DNA from: Toxonevra muliebris
Taxonomy: Eukaryota > Arthropoda > Insecta > Diptera > Pallopteridae
Length of the DNA stretch: 64,000 nucleotides
Direction of reading: 5' to 3'
NCBI GenBank assembly: GCA_963691655.1
Contig: OY829330.1
Span: 17,252,869-17,316,868, forward strand
The notes under the pieces are model-generated. The model saw only the letters and a program-made list of their open reading frames with translations. It was not told the origin of the DNA and did no database searches. Positions 30,131 to 41,349 of this stretch are shown piece after piece (the stretch's first letter is position 1; every line of letters begins with the position of its first letter). Both the position numbers and the translations under genes were made by a program.

Positions 30131-30975
30131 GTGTCTACGGTTTCAAATGCTGTTTCGGGGTCATGCTCCACTCAACAAACTACAACATCTCAATCGAGGC
30201 CACGCCCCATTGAGCAACAAACTTTCCATCAACAAATCCAGTCCACTGCTTTAAACAGTACTACAAATTCTCAAAGTTTTTCAACTTTCCGGGGTACTAG
30301 TGTACTCTTAGGAACGGCTGAAGTTCATGTTTGTCATTTAGATTCATTTTATTCAGCTCGAGCATTAATAGAGCGTCTTTCATTTCTGATCGACTTCGTA
30401 AATTGCTTAAATTACCTACTGCTTATATTCAAGCTGAAATATCGGGTATTAATCAGTCTATATCTGCCAATTCTAACAAAACCTGTTCATTTACACCCGG
30501 TTCTTCTCTGGATACATCTATTCAAATAGAAGCCTATGCTCTCGTGCTGCCTCAAATTACTGGAAATTTACCATCCGGGATAATAGAACCTCAACTTCGT
30601 AACCAACTACCTAATCTTAAGTGGGCAGATCCACATTTTTGGCAAAATTCATCGGTCGATATTTTAATTGGAGCAGATTTATATCCTCATGTCATTCTCG
30701 ATGGCATTCAACGTAAATTTCTTGGTAGTCTGACTGCTCAACAACAGACTTCCAACATCTCTTGCTACTCTACGAGAATAGAAATTTTAACAAATTATTC
30801 GTTAGATAAATTACTTACTCGATTTTGGGAAATTAAAGAACTACCCAAAAAGAAAATTCTATTTGGGTTGATTATACTCCAGAAGATTAAGTACAAATCC
30901 ATGCTTTTTCTGATGCCTCAGAGAAAGCATATGGGGCGGCGATCTAAATCCGCATCCGTAAACCAACCGTGTTAG
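30131..30975 (+). pseudogene. BEL/Pao protease region, then RT deletion scar
   Basis: GTSVLLGTAEVHV leads to the protease; a second frame (30331-30975) has SFISDRLRKLLKLP, WADPHFWQNSSVDILIGADLYP and LGSLTAQQQT. The active-site Asp motif that should lie between ALI and SFISD is missing at the frame junction near 30365-30385. After TRFWEIKELPKKK the sequence jumps near 30860 to RNase H start (AFSDASEKAYGAA in another frame), so nearly all RT is deleted. Confidence 0.8.
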
Positions 30976-31414
30976 CAAAATACAACAGAAGCCATATGCT
31001 AAAAACTGGTTTCACGTTGATACCCATGATAATCCTGCTGATTTATGTAGCCGAGGTCTCATTCCTCAAGAATTAAATGAAAATTCGTTATGGTGGCATG
31101 GACCGGTGTGGCTCTGTTTAGATATGTCTGAGTGGCCACCTTCTAAATTAAACAACCTGGAAACGTTAATAGAAGTCAGAAATGTCAAAGTTCTTAGCAC
31201 GCTTTTAAATGTTGAAGATGACATTCTGGATAGATTTTCCTCTTTTGCACGAGCACTACGTGTGATTTCTTACGTGCTTCGCTTCTATCACAAAACTCAT
31301 CGTCGTTTAAAAGATAATTTTAATTACAATTCGGTTGCTATTTCGAATGCAGAAATACGAAACACAAAAAATTGTCTGATTTCTCTCCGCCAGAAAATGT
31401 ATTTCTCTTCATAA
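30976..31414 (+). pseudogene. BEL/Pao RNase H end and linker
   Basis: WFHVDTHDNPADLCSRG near 31005-31050, then LWWHGPVWLCLDMSEWP, is the characteristic BEL segment after RNase H. ALRVISYVLRFYHKTHR follows in the 31106-31414 ORF. Frame changes occur before 31050 and after 31410. Confidence 0.8.
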
Positions 31415-31419
31415 ATGCA

Positions 31420-32433
31420 AAACATGTTTACTTGATAAAAAACGTAAAGCGTCTCAAATCATGGCTGCTCTGCCTCCAGAGCGCACTGTTCTCAATCGTG
31501 CGATTCATAATACCGGGGTTGACTTTGCTGGCCCTTTCGGAATCAAAAACTATACAGATAGAGCATGCCTAAAGGTTACGTATGTATCTTTGTCTGCTTT
31601 TCGACTAAAGCTATACATTTAAAAGCGGTTAGCGATCTTTCATCGCCTGCCTTTTTAGTAGCTTTCACTCGATTTACTTCACTTCGAGGATGTCCAGATA
31701 CGATATATTTTGATAATGGTACCAATTTCGTTGGTGCGTCAAAGACATTTAAAAAGGACTTCGAACAATTCATGAAACAATTTAGGGATTCTGTTTGTAA
31801 TAGCTTCTCTCATCATGAAATCAAATGGAATTTCATTCCCGCTGGCTCTCCCCACTGGGTGGTTTATGGGAAGCAGGAGTTAAAAGTTTCAAGCTCCATT
31901 TTCGTAAATTACCTTCACCTCATAGATGCACTTTCGAAGAGTTCTCAACACTTTTGTCTAGAATTGAAGCTTGTCTAAACTCTCGGCCACTTAGTCTCAT
32001 GTCAGAAAATCCAACTGACGTACCTCCCTGACCTGAAGTTCATTTCCCCACAGGAGGACCACTTTTGGCTCCTCCAGAGCAAATTATTTCTGATAAAGCA
32101 ATAAGCCTAATCAATAGATGGCAAAAAATGAAAGCTTTAAGCCAACAAATAGCTTTGAGGTGGAAAGAGGAGTACCTTAACGAGCTGCATAAACGTTACA
32201 AGTGGCAATTTCCTTCCAGAAACCTTTCGGTAGACGACTTAGTTGTTGTCAGTCAAGAAAATCTTCCTCCTACTTTATGGCGCTTAGGAAGAGTCCTTTC
32301 GGTCTATTCTGGTAAGGATAAACGAATTAGGGTCGCAGATATTAAAACTGAACATAGTACCATCACTCGCTCTGTTACTAAATTAATTATTTTATCAAAC
32401 TTAAAACAACAAAACAAAAATTGCACAATGTAA
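31420..32433 (+). pseudogene. BEL/Pao integrase
   Basis: VLNRAIHNTGVDFAGPF has the first Asp (near 31520), FVCFSTKAIHLKAVSDLSS and TIYFDNGTNFVGA the second (near 31710), and, after a frameshift at about 31855, GGLWEAGVKSFK the Glu. The C-terminus (LNSRPLSLMS, RWKEEYLNELHKRYKW, LWRLGRVLSVYSGKD, RSVTKLIIL) is typical and ends at 32433. Stops at 31560 and 32030 add to the damage. Confidence 0.85.
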
Positions 32434-32462
32434 CAGCTACCTTTTATATAACCTAGGTCAAA

Positions 32463-33133
32463 ATGAACTCTAACACTACTGCCGAAATCAACAACAAAAA
32501 ATGCAGACTTTGCAAGCGTTCTCATCCTCTTCGCTATTGCCAAAAGTTCCTTGCTATGAACTTAGAAAAACGTCTTCGTGCTATTTTACTTCACCGATAT
32601 TGCTCTAGATGCTTAGCACATTCTCATATTGCTAAAAACTGCACAAGAAAACTGCTTTGCAAATATTGTAATCGTGGCCATAATTTGCTAATTCATGCTA
32701 ATAATCGTTTAAAAAAGAGAACTCCAATAATCATGAAACAGGCAACAGCGATTCAGCGAGTGCCGGTCTTATTTCCAACTACACTAATACATCCAAACAT
32801 TTGGCCAGAATCTTTTTAGATTCTTGCTGCAGCATGAGCAGAATCTCACAAACACTAGTAAAACAGCTGCGTTTACCGATGAGCAAAATAGACCAAGATG
32901 ACGTCGTTTGTATCACGATCCTGTCTCCGCATGCAAAGGTCTGTCCTCCTTTTGACTTTAAAACTCCTATGGATCACATTGATGATCGTATAAAAGAGAG
33001 ATTTCACAATCTTCGACTGGCGGATCCTCATTTCAATCGTTCAACTGTAGTATCTATCATACTCGGCTCAGAAATCTACCACAAAATTATTAGACCTGCT
33101 TTAATTACAAATCCTGGCTTACCTCTTGCATAG
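32463..33133 (+). CDS. Extra nucleocapsid-protease-like ORF downstream of BEL pol
   Basis: Two overlapping frames (32463-32819 and 32801-33133). The first encodes three Cys/His clusters (CRLCKRSHPLRYC, CSRCLAHSHIAKNC, CKYCNRGHNLLIH) laid out like the end of this element's own Gag. The second reads RIFLDSCCSMSRISQTLV, a protease-like Asp box with Cys-Cys where Gly-Ser is expected, then LADPHFNRSTVVSIILGSEIYH, parallel to the pol protease at 30600-30680. It has its own ATG 27 bp after the pol stop. It could be a second BEL fragment joined here, or an accessory ORF. Confidence 0.6.
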
Positions 33134-33435
33134 GATACTGTTTTTGGGTGGTCCTTTCTGGCCCGTGTTAACCTTAACCCAAGAGCAGTCGGGTTCTTTT
33201 TAACCCACTTTGTTTTTACATTATACTACTTTTGTTTTTTTTTTTCCAATTGAATATTTCACAAATTACCGTACAAAAAGCCCAATGAATTAACTAACTT
33301 ACAACGCAACATATATTCTGTAAATAATTTTAAGATATTAAATGAATTAAAAAAAAAATATATATATATTTTTAAATTATGTCTCTGTAGTATTATTTTA
33401 AGTTTTCTATTATTTTTCAGCGTGAGACACTGCAA

Positions 33436-33840
33436 GGGGGCCGGCAATGTTTAAGCCATATTCCTTCTTTCAGTGTATTTATCTTTTATCTAAATCAAAA
33501 TATTTAAATTCAAATATAACTGTTCGCTTTTAGTAAGAAACCGTTGTTAGAAAAAGCTCTTTACATCGGTTCTATGATGCTAGCTTATGTCCTTATTGAC
33601 ATCCATGTTAATAATCATTTCTGATACTTCTATCAACAAGCGAACACATAAGCAAACATATTTAATAAAACCTAATACTTTAACCCTTAAACGCCCAATA
33701 CGTCCGATTTCAATTAAAAACATACCCAGATAGAGATAGTATTTGTGATTCCGAACAACGTTTGTCCTACGTGTTTTCAAATAAATTAGTTTAAGGTGCA
33801 GTTATTTTAATTTACATGGTTGACCTCTGTAGTAACCTTT
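33436..33840 (+). repeat. Probable BEL 3' LTR (start supported, end uncertain)
   Basis: A purine/G-rich junction leads into TGTTTAAGCC at 33448. AATAAA occurs near 33664 and 33780. A TGGCGATCATCTGG phrase at 33839-33852 resembles a primer-binding site, which would set the LTR end near 33837. Without a matching 5' LTR this is tentative. Confidence 0.4.
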
Positions 33841-34549
33841 GGCGATCATCTGGAGAATAAATTAAAATACATTCGCAATAATTTTTAAAAACAGTTATTT
33901 GGTATTATCCCATACCGTCTGACACAAATTTGTCCACACGGCAATACATTTATTACACAAAATTCGAAAATAAAAACACCTTTTTTTCAGTTAGTTGTTT
34001 AAAATTTTTGCAAAACATGCTTTTCGAGCTAAAAATAACTGTAACTGTACGACAGTTGTCATTTTTCCATTCTTATTTATACGTATCGATAAAGAAAACT
34101 TTAGACAGTAAGATCAGATGTTTAATTTAAAATGGCGGCACAGGCAGCGGCGAAAGTGGTTGGTCACAGCAGTGACCAGTGTTATATTTGTCTTATTTTT
34201 ACTTTGCGAGCACACCTAAGAGATTCCACTTTGAATCCAGCTATTACATTAACACAATTTTTGTATGAAAAGTTCCAACATTTTAGCTAAATATGTTCAA
34301 CTAAAATATTTCAACATTTTACCTAAATATATTTATTTACAAGTGAAAGTTTTATTATGAAAGTCGTTTTATTTACAAAAAGGTATTTTATTCAAAACTT
34401 AAATTTAAGATTATTTATAATTTTATTTAGAAATAGACATATTTATTGAGTGCGACAATGTTACAATTATTATATGAACGAAGTTAATATTCACGCATCA
34501 CTGAAAGAACAGCAACTCAAAAACTAAAAACTAGATAGCTTAAAAACTA
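33841..34549. other. AT-rich non-coding region
   Basis: Nothing recognised. Confidence 0.4.
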
Positions 34550-34557
34550 ACTGCATA

Positions 34558-36084
34558 CAGTGTTGCCAGAATTTTTTTTGGAAAACGTCCAAAACAACTT
34601 TGAAAAGCGTCATTTGACTGTTCAAATCGTCATTTTAAGTAACAATACAAAAACATGATTTAAAAGTTTATTTTTATTAATTTCATGGTATTTGCTAATA
34701 AGGAAAATAAATTAAATATCATTGTTTATATTTTTATTGTAAGTAGTATTAATACTAACTCTCTATTTTCTACCCATTTCCAAAAAATGCATCTCTATAA
34801 TGTTTCTCTTACTTGTCAAAAATTTAAAATGGCTACTGTTTGAAAAAATGCATCAGCATAACTCTAAATACTTCTACCATGGGCTATCCCATTCACTCAC
34901 ATAAAATTCACATACGAAGACGAATAATAATAAATGTCAAATAATACCGCCGCACAGTGGTTTGACTCCATACAAAGTGAGGAAAAAAATATAAGGAATC
35001 ATCTCAGCATAACAATTTTGGACTTGAGTTACTCTTAGGTCGTGGAAAAAAAAAAATTATGAAAATGGGAGTGATCGGTCAACTGCCACGCCCACTTCCC
35101 ATACAACAGTAAAACTGAAATAGCTCTAAAATCCGTTACAGTCAAGATACTGAGATAATTATCATAAAAAGATAGTTTTAGCAGTTTCAACGTTTCATTT
35201 TATTTCATATTTTTTTGTTTTTAACAAAAAAATTTCTATCTCTTAAAAGTACACATTTTCATACAGTTTTATTACATGCATTTATTATTTTGTTAATAAA
35301 AATGGGATCCGCAGCTATCCGGAGCCAATTTTTTTTTTGTTATTTAGCGAAGATATTATGTTTTACATTTTTATATATTAGAATATTTCGTAAACCTTTG
35401 CAAGATAGACCTGGTCCATCAAACTTAAGGAATTATCTTGAAATTTTAATTTCTATAAACCAAATTTTTTTCGTTATGCTATAACGAAGTTTATTAATTT
35501 ATTTAAATTTTTTTTCTGATGACTTCAAGTACCGTAATCACCCGAGTCCCACATCTTTTTTTTAGGTGTCCACTTTCGACGTAAAAAACTCTAAAAAAAT
35601 ATCGTAAAATAAACTCCAAAAATTTGTTTTTGTACAATGAAAGAAGCCAGTAATAACATATAAAAAATCTAAATGATTGTATTTAATAAAAAATTCCCGA
35701 AATATCCTTGAAAATTAGGCCGGAACACCAGACTACATTCTCAGATTTTTCTTAGCTGAAATAACTCATAAGAAAGTTAAAACAAAACACGGCAAGTATT
35801 AAAACTTACTCAATTTTATTAAAAATTTACCCATTTTATAGTTTTAGCACTTTTGACTGGTTTTCTCTTTTCTTATTTGTTATTATAAAAAATCAAGAAT
35901 TAAATCAAATCAGTTGTAATTTTTTTGTAGAGTGTTTTATTTCTTGTCACATATTTGTATTCTTTTCAAGTTTCCTTTTTTCAAAATTTTCGTAAAACGT
36001 CATTTCGTGCTACTAAATCGTCCAATCGTCATTTGGCTCTGAAATCGTCCAAATGACGTAGCGGTCGTCCATCTGGCAACGCTG
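34558..36084. mobile_element. Non-autonomous hAT-type element (1,527 bp)
   Basis: Terminal inverted repeats CAGTGTTGCCAGA and (inverted) CAGCGTTGCCAGA match at 12 of 13 positions and start with the hAT-typical CAG. ACTGCATA is duplicated exactly at 34550-34557 and 36085-36092, the 8-bp length made by hAT transposases. Subterminal CGTC(C/A)AAATGACG-like phrases occur near both ends. No transposase ORF is present, so it must be mobilised in trans. Confidence 0.9.
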
Positions 36085-36163
36085 ACTGCATAGCTAAATT
36101 ATCTGCAAACTCTCTGAGCTTAAACCTCTTATACGATATAGTATAAGAGATAAGGATTCAGGT

Positions 36164-36383
36164 CAAAGAGTCTAGATTGTAAAGAGGTCGCATTTCGCTC
36201 TTCGTGTTGCTGAAACATTTAATTTGACGTGCCAGTTCCTAGCTAACCAACCGATACATCGAACACAACTGTCCACGATGTAGAAAATTAAACCAACCGA
36301 GCAAAATGTATGAGTGGATGAGTTCGTGTGTGATGACAGAAGGAATTTCTGGTATTTCATTTCCTTTTTGTATCGGTCATTTA
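36164..36383 (-). repeat. Inverted-repeat arm A, first part
   Basis: Matches the arm at 42100-42314 in inverse orientation (AAGAGGTCGCATTTCGCTCT, GTCCACGATGTAGAAAATTA, CGGTCATTTA). Its last 13 bases (36371-36383) are the target duplication of the LINE inserted here. Relative to arm B it has about 24 extra bases near 36225-36250. Confidence 0.85.
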
Positions 36384-37417
36384 TCCATGCCATTATTGAG
36401 TCTGGCATACAGCCTGCTCTACCCACTATTAATAACCACTGCGATATTGATCGAGAGGTAAACTCCATTACAGCACTTTTTAACACTGCTGCCAAATCGG
36501 CATGCAATTCTTCCAAACCTAGAGGTAAGACCAAACCTTTATGGTGGACCTTGGAGATTGCAGAGCTTCGAAAAGTATGTAGAAGACTCTTTAATAGAGC
36601 CAAGGCTTTTAATGACTGGTTTCCCTTTAAATCAAAACAAAGGGAACTTAAGTACGCTATAAGAAAAGCCAAAAGGGCATCTTGGAGGAACTTCTGTGGT
36701 AGCATAGAAAGCGCTTCCGAGACTAACCGACTTCGAAAACTCCTCAATACGACTCCTAAGGCTCTCGACTGTATCCAAAAAGCTGATGGTCACTGGACTG
36801 TTTCTGGAATCGATACCTTAGAGGTGCTCCTAAATACTCATTTTCCGGGGAGTGAAACCTTCGTTGATCATAGTCCTCCTGTGACCGATCATCCTTTAAG
36901 TAACCCCTCCCCTTTCCAAATGACCGACACTCTTTTAAAGTGGGCCATCAAATCCTTCAGCCCCTATAAATCTCCAGGGCCTGATGGTATCATTCCCGCG
37001 GATATTCAACAAGGGGCTGAACACGTAACATCATGGCTATTGCAAATTTATAATGCTTACCTAAAATTCTCGTACATTTCCAAAAGCTGGAGAGAGGCTC
37101 GTGTAGTCTTCATACCTAAAGCAGGGAAGGCGTCCCATACCAACCCAAAGGACTTCAGACCGATCAGTCTGTCCTCCTTTCTCTTAAAAACACTAGAAAG
37201 GGTTCTTGATTTTCATATCAGGAACTCTATCAATCCCACTCTTTTATCCAAATCACAGCATGCCTATACTAAAGGGAAGTCTGTGGAAACAGCGCTACAT
37301 GTACTCATTGAGGAAGTTGAGAAATCACTTTCCAACAAAGAATACACGCTTGCAGTGTTTCTCGATATCGAGGGGGCTTTCAACAATGTCTGCCCGACGC
37401 TGTCGTTAATGCCTTAA
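36384..37417 (+). CDS. LOA-like ORF2: linker and RT N-terminal part
   Basis: An open frame from the truncation point; the upstream ATG at 36314 lies in the target repeat, not the element. Linker: KPLWWTLEIAELRK, FNRAKAFNDWF, ASWRNFCGSIES. RT: SPGPDGIIPADIQ, SWREARVVFIPKAGK, NPKDFRPISLSSFLLKTLE, QHAYTKGKSVETAL and LAVFLDIEGAFNNV with the first catalytic Asp. The reading shifts frame directly after this block. Confidence 0.9.
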
Positions 37418-39252
37418 TAAATCTTAATCTTGATGTTAATCTGGTTAGATTTATAGGGCAACTACTTAAAACACGTATGATCAGCTCCTCTATCGGAAAT
37501 GATAAAGTCAAAAAGGTTGTCAATAGAGGCACACCACAAGGAGGTGTATTATCGCCTCTTATTTGGAATCTGGCGGTGAACACACTGCTAAACAGATTAG
37601 ACCAAACCGGCTGCAAAATAATAGCTTATGCAGATGACATTGCTATTGCAGTATCCGGCAAATACGTTGCTACTCTTTCAGAACGGCTAAATCACTCACT
37701 TAGCATTCTGTCTCACTGGTGCCGTGAATTCGGTCTTAATGTTAATCCTGCCAAAACAGAGGTTATGCTTTTTACTAGAAAGTATAAAATACCAAATTTT
37801 GCCCTACCCAAAGTTAATGGTACCTCGCTTTGCCTTAGCAAGCGCGTCAAATATTTAGGACTTGTTCTTGATCCTAAACTTCAATGGAAAGCTAATATAG
37901 CAGAGAGAGTACGGAAAGCCTCTTGCGCTCTCTACTGCTGTAAGAGGGCATTAGGAAAAAGATGGGGTCTTCAACCTCGAGTCACTTCCTGGCTCTATTC
38001 AGCAGTGGTCGAGCCTAATCTTCTTTATGGATCCGTCTTCTGGTGGCCAGTTACTGCAAAGGCGGTCAACCTTAAACCACTGGATAAGGTTAGAAGAACG
38101 GCAGCCATATTGATTACTGGGGCCCTCCGTACTACCTCCACAAAAGCTCTCTTCGCAATCCTTCATTGGTTGCCAACTTCACTTCTGGTTAAGCAACAAG
38201 CTAAGTGCTCTGCTGCCAGACTCAGTGCCCTAACTCGCTGGACCCGGTCAAACCTGGGCCAAGCCAAGATTTTAATCCACGATATGTCCGTACCAACTAA
38301 CGTAGACTACATTTGCTCTACACCTAATTTAAACCACACGTTCTTCACCCATATCCCCAGTAGAGAGGAATGGGTTAATGACGAGGTGGTCACTGACAAT
38401 TCAATTGACATCTATACAGATGGATCCAAATCGGAGGAAAGAGTCGGCTGTGGCATCTTCTCTAGTAAGTTAGATCTCAGACTCTCTTTCCGACTTCCTG
38501 ACCATTGCAGCGTCTTTCAGGCGGAAGAAATGGCTGTCTATCAAGCGTCCAAGCGGCTTATTCGCAACGATTCATTCGATAAGAATATCTGCATCTACAC
38601 GGACAGCCAAGCAGCAATCAAGTCCCTTGCCGGTGTTTTCACTACATCAAAGCTTGTTCTCGACTGCCGATCTTCACTCAACATTTTGTCGAGTCACTCT
38701 CAGGTCCACCTATATTGGGTGCCTGGACATATGGATATTTCAGGTAACTGCAATGCCGACGAGTTAGCAAAACAGGGCTCGCAGCTTACAGATATATCAC
38801 CTTCCTGCACAATTGGTGTCCCTCTTACGTCTATTAAATTACCCATTAAGCAAAACTACCTTGATGAAGCAAAAAGATCCTGGGTAGCGGAGCATACCTG
38901 TGGTATTACCAGGCTAACATGGATCACTATGGACAATAGACGAACTAGTCAGCTACTCAACCTTAGCAGAAACTCCATCAGCATTACGACTTCGGTGCTC
39001 ACGGAACACTGCATAATGGGGAGACATGCTGCACGACTAGGACAGCCATTCAATGACTTCTGTCGGGGCTGCGGCTCTGAGGAGGAGGAAGAAACAGTCC
39101 TCCATTTCATGTGCGAATGCCCATCCCTGGCCAGGAGGAGACTAAAACTCCTGGGCTCACCTTTCTTCACTAGTCTGTCCGAGCTATCATCCGTAAATAT
39201 TAAGGACATAGCCAGATTCATTATGGAATCCTCATGGTTCTCCAATCCGTAA
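37396..39252 (+). CDS. LOA-like ORF2: RT catalytic part, RNase H, C-terminal CCHC
   Basis: Continues in the next frame (first ATG 37477). RT: RGTPQGGVLSPLIWN, IIAYADDIAIA near 37620-37650, LNVNPAKTEV, KYLGLVLDPKLQWK. RNase H: IYTDGSKSEE, VFQAEEMAVY, IYTDSQAAIKSL and CNADELAKQGS, all four acidic positions present. The C-terminus is CRGCGSEEEEETVLHFMCEC, then ends ESSWFSNP. This is the best-preserved LOA-like frame in the window. Confidence 0.92.
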   Translation, partial: DAVVNALINLNLDVNLVRFIGQLLKTRMISSSIGNDKVKKVVNRGTPQGGVLSPLIWNLAVNTLLNRLDQTGCKIIAYADDIAIAVSGKYVATLSERLNHSLSILSHWCREFGLNVNPAKTEVMLFTRKYKIPNFALPKVNGTSLCLSKRVKYLGLVLDPKLQWKANIAERVRKASCALYCCKRALGKRWGLQPRVTSWLYSAVVEPNLLYGSVFWWPVTAKAVNLKPLDKVRRTAAILITGALRTTSTKALFAILHWLPTSLLVKQQAKCSAARLSALTRWTRSNLGQAKILIHDMSVPTNVDYICSTPNLNHTFFTHIPSREEWVNDEVVTDNSIDIYTDGSKSEERVGCGIFSSKLDLRLSFRLPDHCSVFQAEEMAVYQASKRLIRNDSFDKNICIYTDSQAAIKSLAGVFTTSKLVLDCRSSLNILSSHSQVHLYWVPGHMDISGNCNADELAKQGSQLTDISPSCTIGVPLTSIKLPIKQNYLDEAKRSWVAEHTCGITRLTWITMDNRRTSQLLNLSRNSISITTSVLTEHCIMGRHAARLGQPFNDFCRGCGSEEEEETVLHFMCECPSLARRRLKLLGSPFFTSLSELSSVNIKDIARFIMESSWFSNP

Positions 39253-39348
39253 ATGGGGGAGTCGCGCCGTACTGTGGTATCACAATGAGCCTAAATGTGC
39301 TTAAGTGTGCTTTCAAGCAGAAGGCTGCCACTCCAACCTAACCTAACC

Positions 39349-39560
39349 TATCGGTCATTTAACAGCTGGAGTATAAATGTTATGTTATGTTAACCACATT
39401 GGCTAACCAATGTAAATTTTGAGAAAATATTCAAGCGAATGCAAATAAAATAAAATTTTGACAGTAACCATTTTCATCACCATAATTTGAAATTTTTTGG
39501 TACTTCTAATGATTTAATAAATAATAATATCGCTACTCTGAATATTTTGGTGCTTTAAAA
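39349..39560 (-). repeat. Inverted-repeat arm A, second part
   Basis: Picks up after the LINE and matches 41910-42110 inverted: AACAGCTGGAGTATAAATG, CATTGGCTAACCAATG (a small hairpin), GCGAATGCAAATAAAAT, then weaker similarity to about 39560. Confidence 0.8.
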
Positions 39561-39934
39561 ATCAAACGCCCTAATTTTTTTTTTTTTAAGTTAACGAAAA
39601 TAGGAAAATGTTTTATTAATTTTTAGGTTTTGGTTGATTTTTGACATAGCCAAAAGCTTCGTTTTCGAATATTGTTTTGGTTGAAAAATTTCTTATGGCA
39701 CATTTTAACATTTCATATATGCTAGAATAACAGCCTAAGATCAACAAATCAACCATACCACATTCTTCAAAAAGAAATCGTATATTGAAGTTCCTCATAT
39801 GGTGAATATGAGCATTATAGTGGTGGGTATAATTTACCAACCTATCAAACTAACTAAATTACTTTTGATCCAAAAACAAAATATAGGTAGTTAATGTTTA
39901 TAGGCAGTTGACTAATTGAGAAATTTGGCACTGA

Positions 39935-40060
39935 AACCGAAACAAGTCTATGGCTCTGAGTGTAGAGCTTATGTCTTCCACTGTGGAGTTGCGAGTTATA
40001 TCCCTGGGAACTTCAAATACTTTTTGAGTTTTTCATTTAGATAGGAATATGAAAAAAATG
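39935..40060 (+). repeat. tRNA-like repeat, copy 1
   Basis: TATGGCTCTGAGTGTAGAGC followed by a GCGAGTTATATCCC box and TTTTTCATTTAGATAGGAATA. The first block resembles an A box and the second a B box. It matches copy 2 in inverse orientation. Confidence 0.45.
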
Positions 40061-40189
40061 TCAAAATGCGAACAAAACAACCACAATTACAATCAACAGA
40101 CTATTATATGAGATGTTGCTAATGTTTCGTTGAAATTCGGCAACATCGCACAAAAAAATAAAATTTATAAAAGGGAAGAAATTTCAGAC

Positions 40190-40350
40190 TTTGGGCATAT
40201 TTTTAAATATTCCCATCAAAATGAAAAATTAAAAAATGTTTGCTACTTACGCGACGTGAACCCGTGCCTCCCGCTTCGAAGATCTATATGCTACACCCAG
40301 AGCCATAAATCTGTTTTCATTTCAGTGTCAAATTTCTAAATTAAGCATGA
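40190..40350 (-). repeat. tRNA-like repeat, copy 2
   Basis: On the minus strand: TATGGCTCTGGGTGTAGC, GCGGGAGGCACGGGTTCACG (B-box-like), then TTTTTCATTTTGATGGGAAT. It begins at TTAATTTAGAAATTTGACA, which also starts copy 3. Confidence 0.5.
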
Positions 40351-40604
40351 GCCAGTCAGTTGTTCTTATACTCTAAGTATATAAAGTATGTTTTCTTTTT
40401 GGATCATATATTTGATTTAAGAAACTCCCAAGGAAAAGCTGTCGGCTTCAGCATTACTCACATAATGAAACAAACTTTTATTGGCGAAACAGGGACTCAA
40501 AGTAAAATTTTTAAAGCAAATAAGTCATTTGAGCAATAATGATTTTAAAAAAAAAATCTAGTGTCATCATTATGAGCGCCTTTTTTATTTTTTCTTTTTA
40601 GTTT

Positions 40605-41010
40605 TCCATAACAATTACTGCAACCAAAACTTTAGTTTGGTTACCCATAGCCAATATCACAATCAAAAAGTTTTTTTTAGTTACCCACAAACATTTTCGG
40701 AACTAAAAGGATTTTTTTTCAATTATCTATTACCATAAAAAAACATTGGTTAAAATTTAGTTTTTATTTAATTTGACAAACATAAGCAAGTTCAATAATT
40801 CCTCTGAAGCATAAAATTTTGTTCTAGGGTCAAAAAATCTAAAAGAATCACTTTATTTTATTTTTAAAACTGATTTTTGCATCACAATGTATGGGTAACC
40901 AAAAAAAAAAAATATTTGGCAGCGATATTGGTTATGGGTAACGAAAATAAGATATTGGTTGCGGATATTGTTATGAGTAACCAAAAAAATGTTTGGTTAC
41001 ATTAATTGTC
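40605..41010. repeat. Small fold-back element with GGTTACCCATA subrepeats
   Basis: The left arm (about 40607-40690) and right arm (40890-41000) are inverted relative to each other and both carry GGTTACCCATARCCAATATC-like units, several per arm, around a central AT-rich loop. No ORF. Confidence 0.6.
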
Positions 41011-41349
41011 ATTTTTAAGGAATATTTATAAGGGTTAAAGAATAATGGGTATCTGCAACTTTTTTAAATTTTTATTTATTGTAACAGTTATGTCCCTGAT
41101 TTTAAATAAATGAATTAAAATTTGCTAAATTAATTAAACTTCTTACTCTGCTTGTAATTAAGAAAAAAATTAAATATTCGATATAATGTACGACCCTGAA
41201 TAGTACCTTATTCATTATGCTGGACTACCACTGTATATAAAAATATTTATATATATATTTATTTGAAAACGTTTTTAACTATATTTCAATTTCTCATTGC
41301 ACACCTTTAAAGAATATGTGTGTGAATAAAAACATAACTTTACTTTAAA

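Larger units (their letters stand above)
28919..33447 (+). mobile_element. Damaged BEL/Pao LTR retrotransposon
   Basis: Gag, an A17-type protease region, an RNase H/linker remnant and integrase are in BEL/Pao order, followed by an extra zinc-knuckle/protease ORF. Most of RT is deleted near 30840-30880. The 5' LTR was not found; the internal 3' end GGGGGCCGGCAATGT near 33436-33450 looks like a BEL polypurine/LTR junction, so a 3' LTR probably starts at 33448. Several frameshifts make it inactive. Confidence 0.85.
36384..39348 (+). mobile_element. 5'-truncated LOA-like LINE with 13-bp target duplications
   Basis: TATCGGTCATTTA lies at 36371-36383 and 39349-39361, and arm B (42110-42123) preserves the empty site. 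The 3' end is an AACCT repeat (39333-39348) after a non-coding tail from 39253. ORF1 and endonuclease are missing. One frameshift near 37391-37396 is the only lesion seen, so the copy is young. Its tail is the source-type for the SINE at 13.8-14.1 kb. Confidence 0.93.

Noticed and set aside
33839..33852. TGGCGATCATCTGG as a true primer-binding site
   Set aside because: Nothing like gag follows it and the LTR end is undefined; kept only as a hint for the LTR limit.
36314..36383. N-terminal part of the ORF starting at 36314
   Set aside because: It lies in the target repeat before the LINE's 5' junction (shown by the 13-bp duplication), so it is a chance fusion.
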